A stretch of DNA of 6,562 bases from JAGNNV01 sp031392925. GTDB lineage: Bacteria > Acidobacteriota > Vicinamibacteria > Fen-336 > JAGNNV01. Made by a program: the position numbers and the translations under genes. Below the pieces are notes generated by a model, which was given only the letters and a program-made list of their open reading frames with translations, did not search any database and was not told where the DNA came from. This document shows positions 1-6,168 of this stretch, piece after piece. Position 1 is the stretch's first letter, and the number at the start of each line of letters is the position of its first letter. The DNA lies in contig JANMVV010000005.1 of assembly GCA_031392925.1 (NCBI GenBank), positions 1 to 6,562 on the forward strand. Reading direction: 5' to 3'.

Positions 1-177
1 GGCGCGATGGCGGCCTTTCCCGAAGCGGCCGTAGGCGTCGGCGGCGGCCCGCCAGTGTGCATCCGAGAAGTCGACCACGGAGATCTCCGACTCGGAGAGA
101 AACGCGGCCAGGGCGCGGCGCCCGCCTGGCCCGATCTTGGCAAGGAGCACGATCGCGGTTTCGGCTGGCCACGAGCG
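1..177 (-). pseudogene. VapC-like PIN-domain toxin, C-terminal fragment (5' truncated, runs off left edge)
   Basis: Read on the minus strand from about 177 to 1, the frame encodes ETAIVLLAKIGPGGRRAL, then a segment with SEISVVDFSDAHW, then AYGRFGKGRHRA at the window edge. This matches the second half of VapC-family PIN ribonucleases: the 'E..IVL.A..G..G..AL' helix, the 'F...HW..A..AY.RFGKGRH.A' helix, and normally a following 'LNFGDC' motif that would lie outside the window. VapC enzymes cleave RNA, often initiator tRNA, and are neutralised by VapB. The N-terminal half with the 'VVDTSA' strand and first catalytic Asp is absent. Upstream of about 177 the frame stays open to an ATG at 236, but that stretch is antisense to the transposase relic and is not PIN-like. 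No antitoxin gene is visible; it would normally sit upstream, where the relic now lies. I infer a toxin gene truncated by insertion or deletion. Its 3' end may be intact beyond the window. Confidence 0.7.
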
Positions 178-630
178 TGCCTCCACCACGATTCCACACG
201 ATCCACTATGCAGGGGTGCTCGCGGCTGCAAGCCCATGGCGCTCGCGCGTCAGCGCGCAGCCTCCCCTCGGGGGACGCCGCGTTTGCCCCCGACCGCGGA
301 AAACGTCGAACCCGAGAAGAGGGTGCGGAAGAGCGGATATCGCCCATGGGCCGAACTCTTGCAGCGCACATTTTCGGTAGACGTGGCCCGAGGCCAGGCT
401 TCGCGCTTCTCACTTGCCCCAGTTGCCAGGGGCGGATGAGGCTGCTCGCCGTGGTGAAGAACCCCGTCAGCATCGCCCGCTATCTGGCTGCGGCGGGGGA
501 ACTGACCGACGTGCCGAGCCGCGCGCCTGGTCGCGGCCCGCCCTACTGGAAGAGTCAAGTGCTCCGGCGACAGGCTCTCGGTGACGAGGGCGACGGCGGG
601 GACCACGGCAGAGGCGACGAGGCAGCGTAA
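165..630 (+). pseudogene. IS91-family (Y2 rolling-circle) transposase, C-terminal relic with two frame breaks
   Basis: Three consecutive frames give collinear matches to the C-terminal end of IS91-type transposases. Frame 3 from about 165 reads VPPPRFHTIHYAGVLAAAS then PWRSRV. Frame 2 at about 299-389 reads SGYRPWAELLQRTFSVDV. Frame 1 from about 412 to the TAA at 628-630 reads LTCPSCQGRMRLLAVV, then IARYLAAAGELTDVPSRAP, then RGPPYWKSQVLRRQALGDEG. The family hallmarks are the '.HYHGVLA', 'WAELL.R.F..DV' and 'CP.C.GRMR..A.I' (zinc-ribbon-like) segments. About 150 residues remain of a protein usually 400-500 residues long. The catalytic HUH and two-tyrosine part is missing, so the element cannot move on its own. 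Frame changes lie near 250-299 and 389-412, and the second also contains about 20 extra bases. The 5' end overlaps the truncation point of the PIN gene at about 165-180. The family call rests on remembered motifs, not a database search. Confidence 0.72.
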
Positions 631-815
631 CCAGCGGCAGCGGAGAGGCGGGTTTGACCGCACGAGGGCGAAGCCTGCTAGCCGCGACGATTTGGCGCCT
701 CGGACCCCCTTCGGCGGCAACGCCAGGGCGCGTCTACAGGTCCCCGAAGTGCCCCCCAGGCGCGCCACGACCACCCGCGGTCGCGGGAATTGACGGCAAA
801 CCGTGCTTGATTCAC
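631..815. other. Gene-free stretch downstream of the IS91-like relic
   Basis: No frame in these 185 bases gives a recognisable protein. The stretch lies between the transposase stop and the broken receiver gene, so it may hold the old terminal (terIS or oriIS) region of the element plus scar sequence. The only clear structure is the inverted repeat at 774-787. An 8-bp palindrome GGCGCGCC occurs at 759-766. Exact element ends cannot be fixed from one copy. Confidence 0.4.
774..787. repeat. Perfect 6-bp inverted repeat (CCCGCG-GT-CGCGGG)
   Basis: The two arms CCCGCG (774-779) and CGCGGG (782-787) are exact reverse complements with a 2-nt centre, followed by AATTG. IS91-family elements carry short GC-rich hairpins near their ends that matter for rolling-circle initiation and termination. 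The position, between the transposase relic and the next truncated gene, would fit such an end. In GC-rich DNA a 6-bp arm can arise by chance, and the element assignment is inference. Confidence 0.35.
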
Positions 816-998
816 CTACGCTCCGAGAAGGGCCACGTCGAACTCGCGCTGCGCGATCAGAGACTTGGGCTCGCCCACGCTGTGGGCCACCCTGACCTCA
901 TAGCCCGATTCGGTCAGCATGGTGGCGATCAACTCGGCCAGGGCCGCCTCATCGTCGGCCACAAGCACACGACCCAACCCGGACGGATTGACACCCAC
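816..998 (-). pseudogene. Response-regulator receiver domain, N-terminal fragment (3' truncated)
   Basis: From a GTG at 998 the minus strand reads a short lead, then GRVLVADDEAALAELIATML, then TESGYEVRVAHSVGEPK, and ends with REFDVALLGA and a TAG at 816-818. This is beta1-alpha1-beta2-alpha2-beta3 of a CheY-like receiver. The acidic pair (DD, 951-956) that binds magnesium is present. The frame diverges immediately after 'DVALL', exactly where the phospho-acceptor Asp should follow, so the domain cannot be phosphorylated normally. Alpha3 to alpha5, the conserved Thr and Lys, and any output domain are gone. The frame stays open upstream to a GTG at 1175, but those extra residues look non-coding and neither start has a good ribosome binding site. 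The 3' break at about 825-828 faces the IS91-like relic. It may have been a divergent partner of the kinase starting at 1295; that pairing is inference. Confidence 0.72.
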
Positions 999-1250
999 AA
1001 GCGAAGTGTAGCCCCTGAGCACATCCGGGACTCGCTGGGCTGGCGCTCGCTTGAGGCTTTCAGGCTGTGTGCGCCAGCAGGCGCGATACGAAACCTTGCG
1101 ACGCCTGGTCAGCGGGCGCATACTCTGCTCCAGCTTTGTAAGCACACCTCGCAACGGGGCCGGAAGAAACGTCACACCGAGGCCAGTCTCAAAGTAAGTG
1201 GGGCGGTGCCTGAACCCAGCTTCGTTGAATCAGTTCTGAAGGAGGTCCTG
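999..1250. other. Intergenic region upstream of the kinase
   Basis: No recognisable protein is encoded on either strand. The region lies between the divergent receiver fragment and the leader frame/kinase, so it should hold the kinase promoter. I searched for a sigma-54 element (TGGCAC-N5-TTGC spacing) and found no convincing match. No clear -35/-10 pair stands out. The AAGGAGG at 1239-1245 closes the region. Confidence 0.4.
1239..1245 (+). promoter_or_regulatory. Perfect Shine-Dalgarno (AAGGAGG) for a short leader frame
   Basis: AAGGAGG is followed by the 5-nt spacer TCCTG and an ATG at 1251. It is the strongest ribosome binding site near the kinase, yet it serves a 24-codon frame and not the kinase ATG at 1295, whose own site (GAGGA at 1280-1284, 10-nt spacer; AAGAG at 1286-1290, 4-nt spacer) is weaker. 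Confidence 0.5.
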
Positions 1251-1325
1251 ATGCGCTCCTCGCGCGCAGCACACCAAATGAGGACAAGAGTAAAATGTTC
1301 CCCCCGGCTCTTCGTTCTCAAGTGA
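1251..1325 (+). CDS. Possible 24-residue leader peptide overlapping the kinase start
   Basis: ATG at 1251 to TGA at 1323-1325 encodes a 24-residue, strongly basic peptide beginning MRSSRAAHQMRTRVK. It is preceded at ideal spacing by AAGGAGG. Its last 31 bases overlap the kinase gene in another frame, so ribosomes translating it pass over the kinase start (1295). This layout fits translational coupling or a regulatory leader. The peptide matches nothing I recognise and shows no run of one amino acid that would suggest attenuation. It could instead be a chance frame, or a remnant of an older gene start whose site now sits upstream of the kinase. Only the Shine-Dalgarno and the overlap support it. 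Confidence 0.35.
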   Translation: MRSSRAAHQMRTRVKCSPRLFVLK

Positions 1326-4300
1326 CGTTCAACCCAGGCCAGGAAGAGAGGCCGGGCGCACCGGCGAGCGGGTCTTTGACTCGCGGGGGCTCCCGGCCGC
1401 GTGTGTTTGGGTCCATTCGGCGCCAAGTGTTCTGGCTCGCGGCAACCTTCATCTTTCTCTCTGGTTCCCTGACCGGCATCACACTGGCATACCTTCACAG
1501 GCAGGCCATTGAGTCGGGCGAGCGCTTGACCGAATCGTTGGCCCGGGTCATTCAAGAGCAAACCGATCGTAGTATTCAGGCCGTAGATCAGAGCCTTGAA
1601 CTCGCGCAGGCCGGCCTCGCAGCGCTCGCCGGGGAGGGCCGTCTCAATGAGAGATCGGCCGGCGCTCTGTTGCGCGAACGGTTGAAAGAGATTCCATTTT
1701 CCGGTGCCCTTTACGTCTTGGACGCTAGCGGCCGCATCGTTTTCAGTTCAGGCACCAGCAACATCGGGCTCGATCTCAAGGACCGCGGCTACTTCCAGAT
1801 CCACCGAACGGAACCACAGAAAGAGTTCATTCTCGGCGCCCCGGTGCGAGGGCGAACGACCGGCACATGGGGGCTGCCCGCAACCAGGCCAATCCGAGCG
1901 GCCGGCGGTGTGTTCGCGGGGATCATTGCCGCGGGAGTCCAGCCGGATTATTTCGACCGCCTCTGGCACGGGGTAAAGCTCGGAGAGGGCGGCTCGATTT
2001 CGCTGTTGCGACGCGATGGCGTGTTGATGATGCGCACCCCGTTCGACGATGTCTCGATGGGAAAGGCCTTCAAGGACAATATCCTGTTCAAAACGCTCCT
2101 CCCATCGAGTCCAGCCGGCACCTACAAGAGCCCCAGCGTCATCGACGGAATCGTCCGCATCTTCGCCTATCGGACCCTGTCCGCACATCCCGACCTCGTC
2201 GTGGTCGTCGGTCAGTCGTATGAGCTGGCCTTGGCGCCCTGGCGACACTTGGCCGCACTGGCGCTCGCAATCTGGGCAACGGCCTCGGCGGCCATCATCC
2301 TTCTGAGCGCGTTCCTCAGCCGCGCGTGGCAGCAGGAACTCCGAAGTGAAGCCCGCACCGAACTGATGAAGGAGCGGCTCACGATGGCCACAAACGCGAC
2401 GTCGATCGCCGTCTGGGACTGGGATGTGAAGGCGGACACGATCTATGCCAGCCCGACCTATTTCACGATGCTGGGCTACGACCCGAAGGAAAGCCTCTCG
2501 GGGGGCGGGCAGTGGCTCGAACGGGTCCATCCAGAGGACAGGGATGCGGTCGCGGAAACGATCCGGGGCGCTTTGGAGGGAGCCAATGCGTCCTACCGAT
2601 ACGAAGCGCGTCTCCGGCATGCCGATGGTTCCTTCCGCTGGGTGAGCGCGATCGGAACTGTCCTCGGGCGGGACGAAGCGGGCAGGACCACCCGCCTCTC
2701 GGGCATAAGGGAGGACATCACCGAGCGCAAGCGGACGGAGGAAAGGTTACGGGAGAGCGAGGCTCGCCTGAACGAAGCCCAGCGCAACGCCAGGATCGGC
2801 AGCTGGCGTTACCTGCCCGATGGCACGCTCATTTGGTCCGACGAGATGTTTGAGCTGTTCAAGCTGGCGCGCGGCGTGCAGCCCACCCACGAAGCGATGC
2901 TCTCCGTCATCCACCCGGAGGACCAGGAAGGGAGCTACCACAGCGCCTTCAAGAAAGCTCTCGAATCCAGCGCGGCCGATTTCCAGGCGGAATACCGCGT
3001 GGTCTGGCCGGACGGCCAGGTGAAGACGGTGTTCTCGCTCGGCAAAATCCGTCGAGAAGCGGACGGACGCGTCATCGAGGCCGTCGGCACCGTTCAGGAT
3101 GTCACGGAGCGGAAGCACTCGGAGAACGCGATGCGGGTGAGCGAGCAGCGATTCCGAACCATCTTTGAGGCCGGGCCGGAATGCGTGAAGGTCGTGGGCC
3201 GCAACGGCGTGTTGCTCGAGATGAACAACGCCGGCCTGGCCATGCTGGAAGCGAACTCGGTGGATGAGGTGAATGCGCATTCTCTGGCCGCGATCATTCG
3301 GCCCGAATACCGTCAAGCTTTTGGCTCCCTTCAGAAGCGGGCCATCGGCGGCGACACCGGCACGCTGGAATTCGAGATCACCGGACTTCGCGGAACACAC
3401 CGATGGCTCGAGACGCACGCCGTACCGTTGCCCGACGAAGATGGCCGCGCGACCAGGATGCTGGGCGTCACCCGCGACATCACCGAGCGCAAGGCGTCCG
3501 AGGCGGCGGCGCACGAGACCTCGGAACGGTTGCGGCTCGCGGTAGAGGCTTCGAGCGTCGGGCTGTGGGACTGGGATCTCAAGACAAACGGCGTCGTATT
3601 TTCGAAAGAATGGAAATCTCAGCTCGGTTTCGAGGAGCACGAGATCATCAACGAGTTCGGCGAATGGGAGCGGCGCGTTCACCCGGACGACCTGGGGCCG
3701 ACACTGGAGCGCGTGCAGCGGTATATCACGCGGCCGGAGGGGGCTTACGAGGCGGAGTTTCGGATGCGTCACAAGGACGGCTCCTGGCGTTGGGTTTACG
3801 CGCGAGCCGAGATCTTCCGTGACGCCGGGGGCGAACCTGCGCGTTTGCTGGGCGGCCACTTGGACATCACCGAGCGCAAACTCGCGGAGGTGGCCCTCCG
3901 CGAGTCCTTGCGAGAAAAGGAGGCGCTGCTCAAGGAAGTCCACCACCGGGTGAAGAATAATCTCCAGGTCGTCACCAGCCTGCTGCGGCTGGAGACCGGC
4001 CGCAACGAGACGCCGGCCGTGAAATCCGTGCTCCGGGAGATGCAGGGCCGCATTCAGACAATGGCGCTTCTGCACGAGACTCTCTATCGTTCCGGCACGC
4101 TCGCGACCGTAGACTTGGGCGCGTATCTCAAGCAACTGGCCACTCAGTCGTTTCGTGCGCTGACCTTTGAGCCCCGCGCGATTGGGCTTGATCTTGATCT
4201 CGCGAGCGTTCGGGTTGAAATGGACCAGGCCATTCCCTGCGGCCTTCTCGTGAATGAGCTGATTTCCAACGGCCTGAAACACGGCTTTCCCAACGGCCGT

Positions 4301-4552
4301 GCGGGTGCGATCAAGGTCGAGTTCGGCCCGGCGGGCGGTAGCGATCAGTTGCGCATCTGCGTCAGCAACACGGGCGTTGGCCTTCCGGAAGACTTTGAGG
4401 CGAGGCGGGTCCGCTCGCTCGGGCTGCAGCTCGTTGCCGACCTGGCGAGGCAACTGCGTGGCACGCTCGAAGTGGGCGCCGGCCCGACCTTCAGCGTCAC
4501 CTTTCCCTCCCCGCTCCGCGCCAACACCGGCAGCATGCCTCGCCCGAAGTAG
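1295..4552 (+). CDS. Membrane multi-PAS sensor histidine kinase (dCache - 4 PAS - HisKA_2 - HATPase)
   Basis: This 1085-residue inner-membrane sensor kinase autophosphorylates a histidine and passes the phosphate to a response regulator. Residues 1-43 are a basic tail. TM1 is at about 45-67 and TM2 at about 319-341. They enclose a periplasmic double-Cache-like sensor with a 'DRGYFQIHR' motif (about 68-315), a fold that usually binds small molecules. Four PAS domains follow at about 358-480, 490-608, 616-734 and 744-863, mostly PAS_3 type (WDWD, HPEDR, RHADGSFRW), each ending in DITERK or DVTERK. The HisKA_2 box EVHHRVKNN places the likely phospho-His at 884. The N box is VNELISNGLKH (986-996) and the G2-like motif is SLGLQLV. 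The G1 box reads VSNTGVG, with Asn1025 where Asp is usual. There is no attached receiver, so it needs a separate partner; the convergent sigma-54 activator is the obvious but unproven candidate. The ATG at 1295 has a modest site (GAGGA at 1280-1284); a GTG at 1403 is a possible later start. Confidence 0.95.
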   Translation: MFPPALRSQVTFNPGQEERPGAPASGSLTRGGSRPRVFGSIRRQVFWLAATFIFLSGSLTGITLAYLHRQAIESGERLTESLARVIQEQTDRSIQAVDQSLELAQAGLAALAGEGRLNERSAGALLRERLKEIPFSGALYVLDASGRIVFSSGTSNIGLDLKDRGYFQIHRTEPQKEFILGAPVRGRTTGTWGLPATRPIRAAGGVFAGIIAAGVQPDYFDRLWHGVKLGEGGSISLLRRDGVLMMRTPFDDVSMGKAFKDNILFKTLLPSSPAGTYKSPSVIDGIVRIFAYRTLSAHPDLVVVVGQSYELALAPWRHLAALALAIWATASAAIILLSAFLSRAWQQELRSEARTELMKERLTMATNATSIAVWDWDVKADTIYASPTYFTMLGYDPKESLSGGGQWLERVHPEDRDAVAETIRGALEGANASYRYEARLRHADGSFRWVSAIGTVLGRDEAGRTTRLSGIREDITERKRTEERLRESEARLNEAQRNARIGSWRYLPDGTLIWSDEMFELFKLARGVQPTHEAMLSVIHPEDQEGSYHSAFKKALESSAADFQAEYRVVWPDGQVKTVFSLGKIRREADGRVIEAVGTVQDVTERKHSENAMRVSEQRFRTIFEAGPECVKVVGRNGVLLEMNNAGLAMLEANSVDEVNAHSLAAIIRPEYRQAFGSLQKRAIGGDTGTLEFEITGLRGTHRWLETHAVPLPDEDGRATRMLGVTRDITERKASEAAAHETSERLRLAVEASSVGLWDWDLKTNGVVFSKEWKSQLGFEEHEIINEFGEWERRVHPDDLGPTLERVQRYITRPEGAYEAEFRMRHKDGSWRWVYARAEIFRDAGGEPARLLGGHLDITERKLAEVALRESLREKEALLKEVHHRVKNNLQVVTSLLRLETGRNETPAVKSVLREMQGRIQTMALLHETLYRSGTLATVDLGAYLKQLATQSFRALTFEPRAIGLDLDLASVRVEMDQAIPCGLLVNELISNGLKHGFPNGRAGAIKVEFGPAGGSDQLRICVSNTGVGLPEDFEARRVRSLGLQLVADLARQLRGTLEVGAGPTFSVTFPSPLRANTGSMPRPK
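2714..3879 (+). repeat. Three exact copies of a 17-nt PAS-end sequence within the kinase gene
   Basis: GACATCACCGAGCGCAA occurs identically at 2714-2730, 3476-3492 and 3863-3879, each encoding DITERK at the end of a PAS domain. A diverged fourth copy encodes DVTERK at the end of PAS2 (about 3098-3115). The protein motif is common to PAS C-terminal caps. The exact DNA identity suggests recent domain duplication or conversion, or simply codon preference, and offers a site for in-frame loss of PAS domains by recombination. Confidence 0.7.
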
Positions 4553-4761
4553 CAGCGCCACGATTCAAAGACGCCTCGAAGCACTCCCGTGGGAGCCTAT
4601 CGAGAAGCCGAGCGACCTCGATGGCTTTCAAGGTCGCGAAACCGCCATGGCCGGCGGCGGCAACGACCCTATCGCCAAGTCTTTCTGCGATGGAACTCGA
4701 GGTGAAGGCCCTGAGCCTCCTTCGTGAGGGCCAGATCCCGCCGCAGGCTTCGGCGTGAGGC
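4553..4761. other. Convergent intergenic region with two weak hairpins
   Basis: The 209 bases separate the kinase stop from the stop of the minus-strand activator. Inverted repeats are CTCCC-GT-GGGAG at 4584-4595 and GGCCCT/AGGGCC at 4708-4713 and 4728-4733 with a 14-nt loop. Neither is followed by a T tract on either strand, so neither is a classical intrinsic terminator. A 45-codon plus-strand frame (ATG 4621 to TGA 4756-4758) contains MELEVKALSLLREGQ but lacks a convincing ribosome binding site and matches nothing I recognise, so I do not call it a gene. The region may be spacer or degraded coding sequence. Confidence 0.4.
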
Positions 4762-6021
4762 CTAAAGGGGGCCTCGGTCCGACCCGTCGCTCTTGTCCCG
4801 CGGGCGCTCCGGGCTGATCTTGTTGTAGAGCCTCTTGACACTGATGCCGAGCCTCGAGGCCGCGCGGGCTCGATGACCCTTACACTGGGCCAGCACGTGG
4901 CGGATGTAACGATCCTCCAGCTGGTCCAGGGTGAGGCCATCCGGAAGTTCACCTCCGGAAGGCGGCGCCTTCACGGGTTGAAGGAGCAGGTCGCGCGCCT
5001 CGATCAGGTCCGAGCTAGCGAGGGCCCCCGCGCGGCGAATCACCATCTGGAGCTCGCGAACGTTGCCGGGCCAGCGGTAGACCTTCAAGGCCTCGCGCGC
5101 CCGCGGGGACAGGCCGCGCTTGATCCCGTGGATCCTCATGAAGTGAAGGGCGAGCGGCAACACATCGCCCGGCCGGTCGCGCAGCGGGGGGAGGCGAAGG
5201 GTCACCCCGTTGATGCGGTAGTAGAGATCCTCGCGGAATCCCCCGCTTCCCATCAGGTCGGCGAGATCTTTGTTAGTGGCGGAGACCACCCGAACATCGG
5301 CCCGGACCGCGCGAGTGGAGCCGAGGCGGAAGAACTCCTTGGTCTCGAGAACGCGCAGGAGCTTCGCCTGAACCGCGGCTGAGATGTCGCCGATCTCGTC
5401 AAGGAACAGGGTGCCTCGATCGGCCACTTCGAACAGGCCGAGCTTTCGCGCGGCCGCCCCGGTGAAAGCACCCCTCTCGTAACCGAACAGCTCGCTCTCC
5501 AACAGAGTGTCTGGCACGGCCGCGCAGTTGATCGCGACGAACGGCCCGGCCTTGCGGGCGCTCGAGTCGTGCACCGCCCGCGCCACCAGTTCCTTGCCAG
5601 TGCCGCTCTCGCCTTGAACCAGAACCGCCAGATCCGAGGGGTCCACCTGCGCGAGGCTTCGGATCACCTCGCGGAAGACGGGATCCTCGATCACGATCGC
5701 GGCGTGAACCTCGTGCCGCTCGAGGCGCACGCGAAGGGCCTGGTTCTCGGCACGGAGCCGGTGTCGCTCGGCGGCCTGAGCAACCGCGATCTCGAGCTCG
5801 GCAAGAGGCGTCGGCTTGACGAGATAGTCGGACGCACCGAGCTTCATGGCCTGGATGGCGCTTCCGATGTCCCGACTTCCGGTGAGCACGATGGTGTCGG
5901 TCAGGGCGCCATCATCGATCAGTCGGCGGAGCAGGTCGGTGCCGGCGCCGTCCGGCAGGTGCAGGTCCAAGAGGGCCACATCGAACTCGAGGCTGCTCAC
6001 GATCGTCGCGGCCGCGGCCAC
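4762..6021 (-). CDS. NtrC-family sigma-54-dependent activator with N-terminally truncated receiver
   Basis: The 419-residue product is a DNA-binding activator that remodels sigma-54 RNA polymerase using ATP. The receiver remnant covers about residues 1-85: FDVALLDLHLPDG with phospho-acceptor Asp19, Thr47 (VLTGS) and Lys69 (VKPT). The first strand and helix and the acidic magnesium-binding pair, about 40-45 residues, are missing. A linker helix (about 74-103) follows. The AAA+ domain has Walker A GESGTGKE (137-144), GAFTGA (184-189), Walker B GTLFLDEIGD (203-212) and the arginine motif FREDLYYRIN. The C-terminal Fis-type HTH is GHRARAASRLGISVKRLYNK (382-401). The GTG start at 6021 is the only usual start upstream of the receiver remnant, because an in-frame TAA lies at 6061-6063; it has no Shine-Dalgarno. 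I could not recover the missing part in another frame. It may be a pseudogene, a gene with one sequencing or assembly error, or a constitutively active or miswired activator. The kinase converges on it, and an exported-protein gene diverges from it. Family assignment is firm; functionality is uncertain. Confidence 0.88.
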   Translation of the reverse strand: MAAAATIVSSLEFDVALLDLHLPDGAGTDLLRRLIDDGALTDTIVLTGSRDIGSAIQAMKLGASDYLVKPTPLAELEIAVAQAAERHRLRAENQALRVRLERHEVHAAIVIEDPVFREVIRSLAQVDPSDLAVLVQGESGTGKELVARAVHDSSARKAGPFVAINCAAVPDTLLESELFGYERGAFTGAAARKLGLFEVADRGTLFLDEIGDISAAVQAKLLRVLETKEFFRLGSTRAVRADVRVVSATNKDLADLMGSGGFREDLYYRINGVTLRLPPLRDRPGDVLPLALHFMRIHGIKRGLSPRAREALKVYRWPGNVRELQMVIRRAGALASSDLIEARDLLLQPVKAPPSGGELPDGLTLDQLEDRYIRHVLAQCKGHRARAASRLGISVKRLYNKISPERPRDKSDGSDRGPL

Positions 6022-6168
6022 AAGAACTGCAGTCGATTCTGGCAGATCCTTCGGGACCCCTTAGAGGTCGAGAAGATCGTCCGCATGGGCAGGGAGAATC
6101 GCGGTGATTCCGCCGCGCGGGGACGACTCGACCTTTAGACTCCGGGGGGCTGAACAAGGGGGGACGAA
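6022..6168. other. Divergent intergenic region, activator / exported protein
   Basis: The 147 bases separate the activator (minus) from the gene starting at 6169 (plus). In the activator's frame a TAA at 6061-6063 blocks extension. None of the three minus-strand frames shows the expected VDDD-type receiver start. A 10-bp palindrome GGCCGCGGCC (6010-6019) lies just inside the activator start and reflects alternating Ala codons. A TGGCA at about 6039-6043 lacks the GC at the right distance for a sigma-54 promoter. No convincing promoter could be fixed for either gene. Confidence 0.4.
6156..6163 (+). promoter_or_regulatory. Shine-Dalgarno for the exported-protein gene
   Basis: AAGGGGGG is followed by the 5-nt spacer ACGAA and the ATG at 6169. 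The purine-rich site at good spacing decides the start of the downstream gene. Confidence 0.6.

Noticed and set aside
250..774. A 174-codon minus-strand frame over the transposase relic
   Set aside because: No recognisable domain; the plus strand gives collinear transposase motifs in three frames, which better explains the region.
2747..4561. A 604-codon open frame on the minus strand opposite the kinase
   Set aside because: It is antisense to well-supported PAS, HisKA_2 and HATPase coding sequence, its product has no recognisable domain, and long antisense frames are expected in GC-rich genes.
4584..4733. Hairpins between the convergent genes as intrinsic terminators
   Set aside because: Stems are only 5-6 bp and no T tract follows on either strand.
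4621..4758. A 45-codon plus-strand frame after the kinase
   Set aside because: No good Shine-Dalgarno, no recognisable product, and it ends just before the convergent activator stop; kept only as a note in the intergenic entry.
4873..5382. A 169-codon plus-strand frame opposite the sigma-54 activator
   Set aside because: It is antisense to the Walker A to HTH part of the activator, whose motifs are unmistakable; the product shows no known motifs.
6037..6055. Possible sigma-54 promoter (TGGCA) upstream of the exported-protein gene
   Set aside because: The required GC dinucleotide 10 bases after the GG is absent (GG instead) and there is no TTGC-like -12 element.
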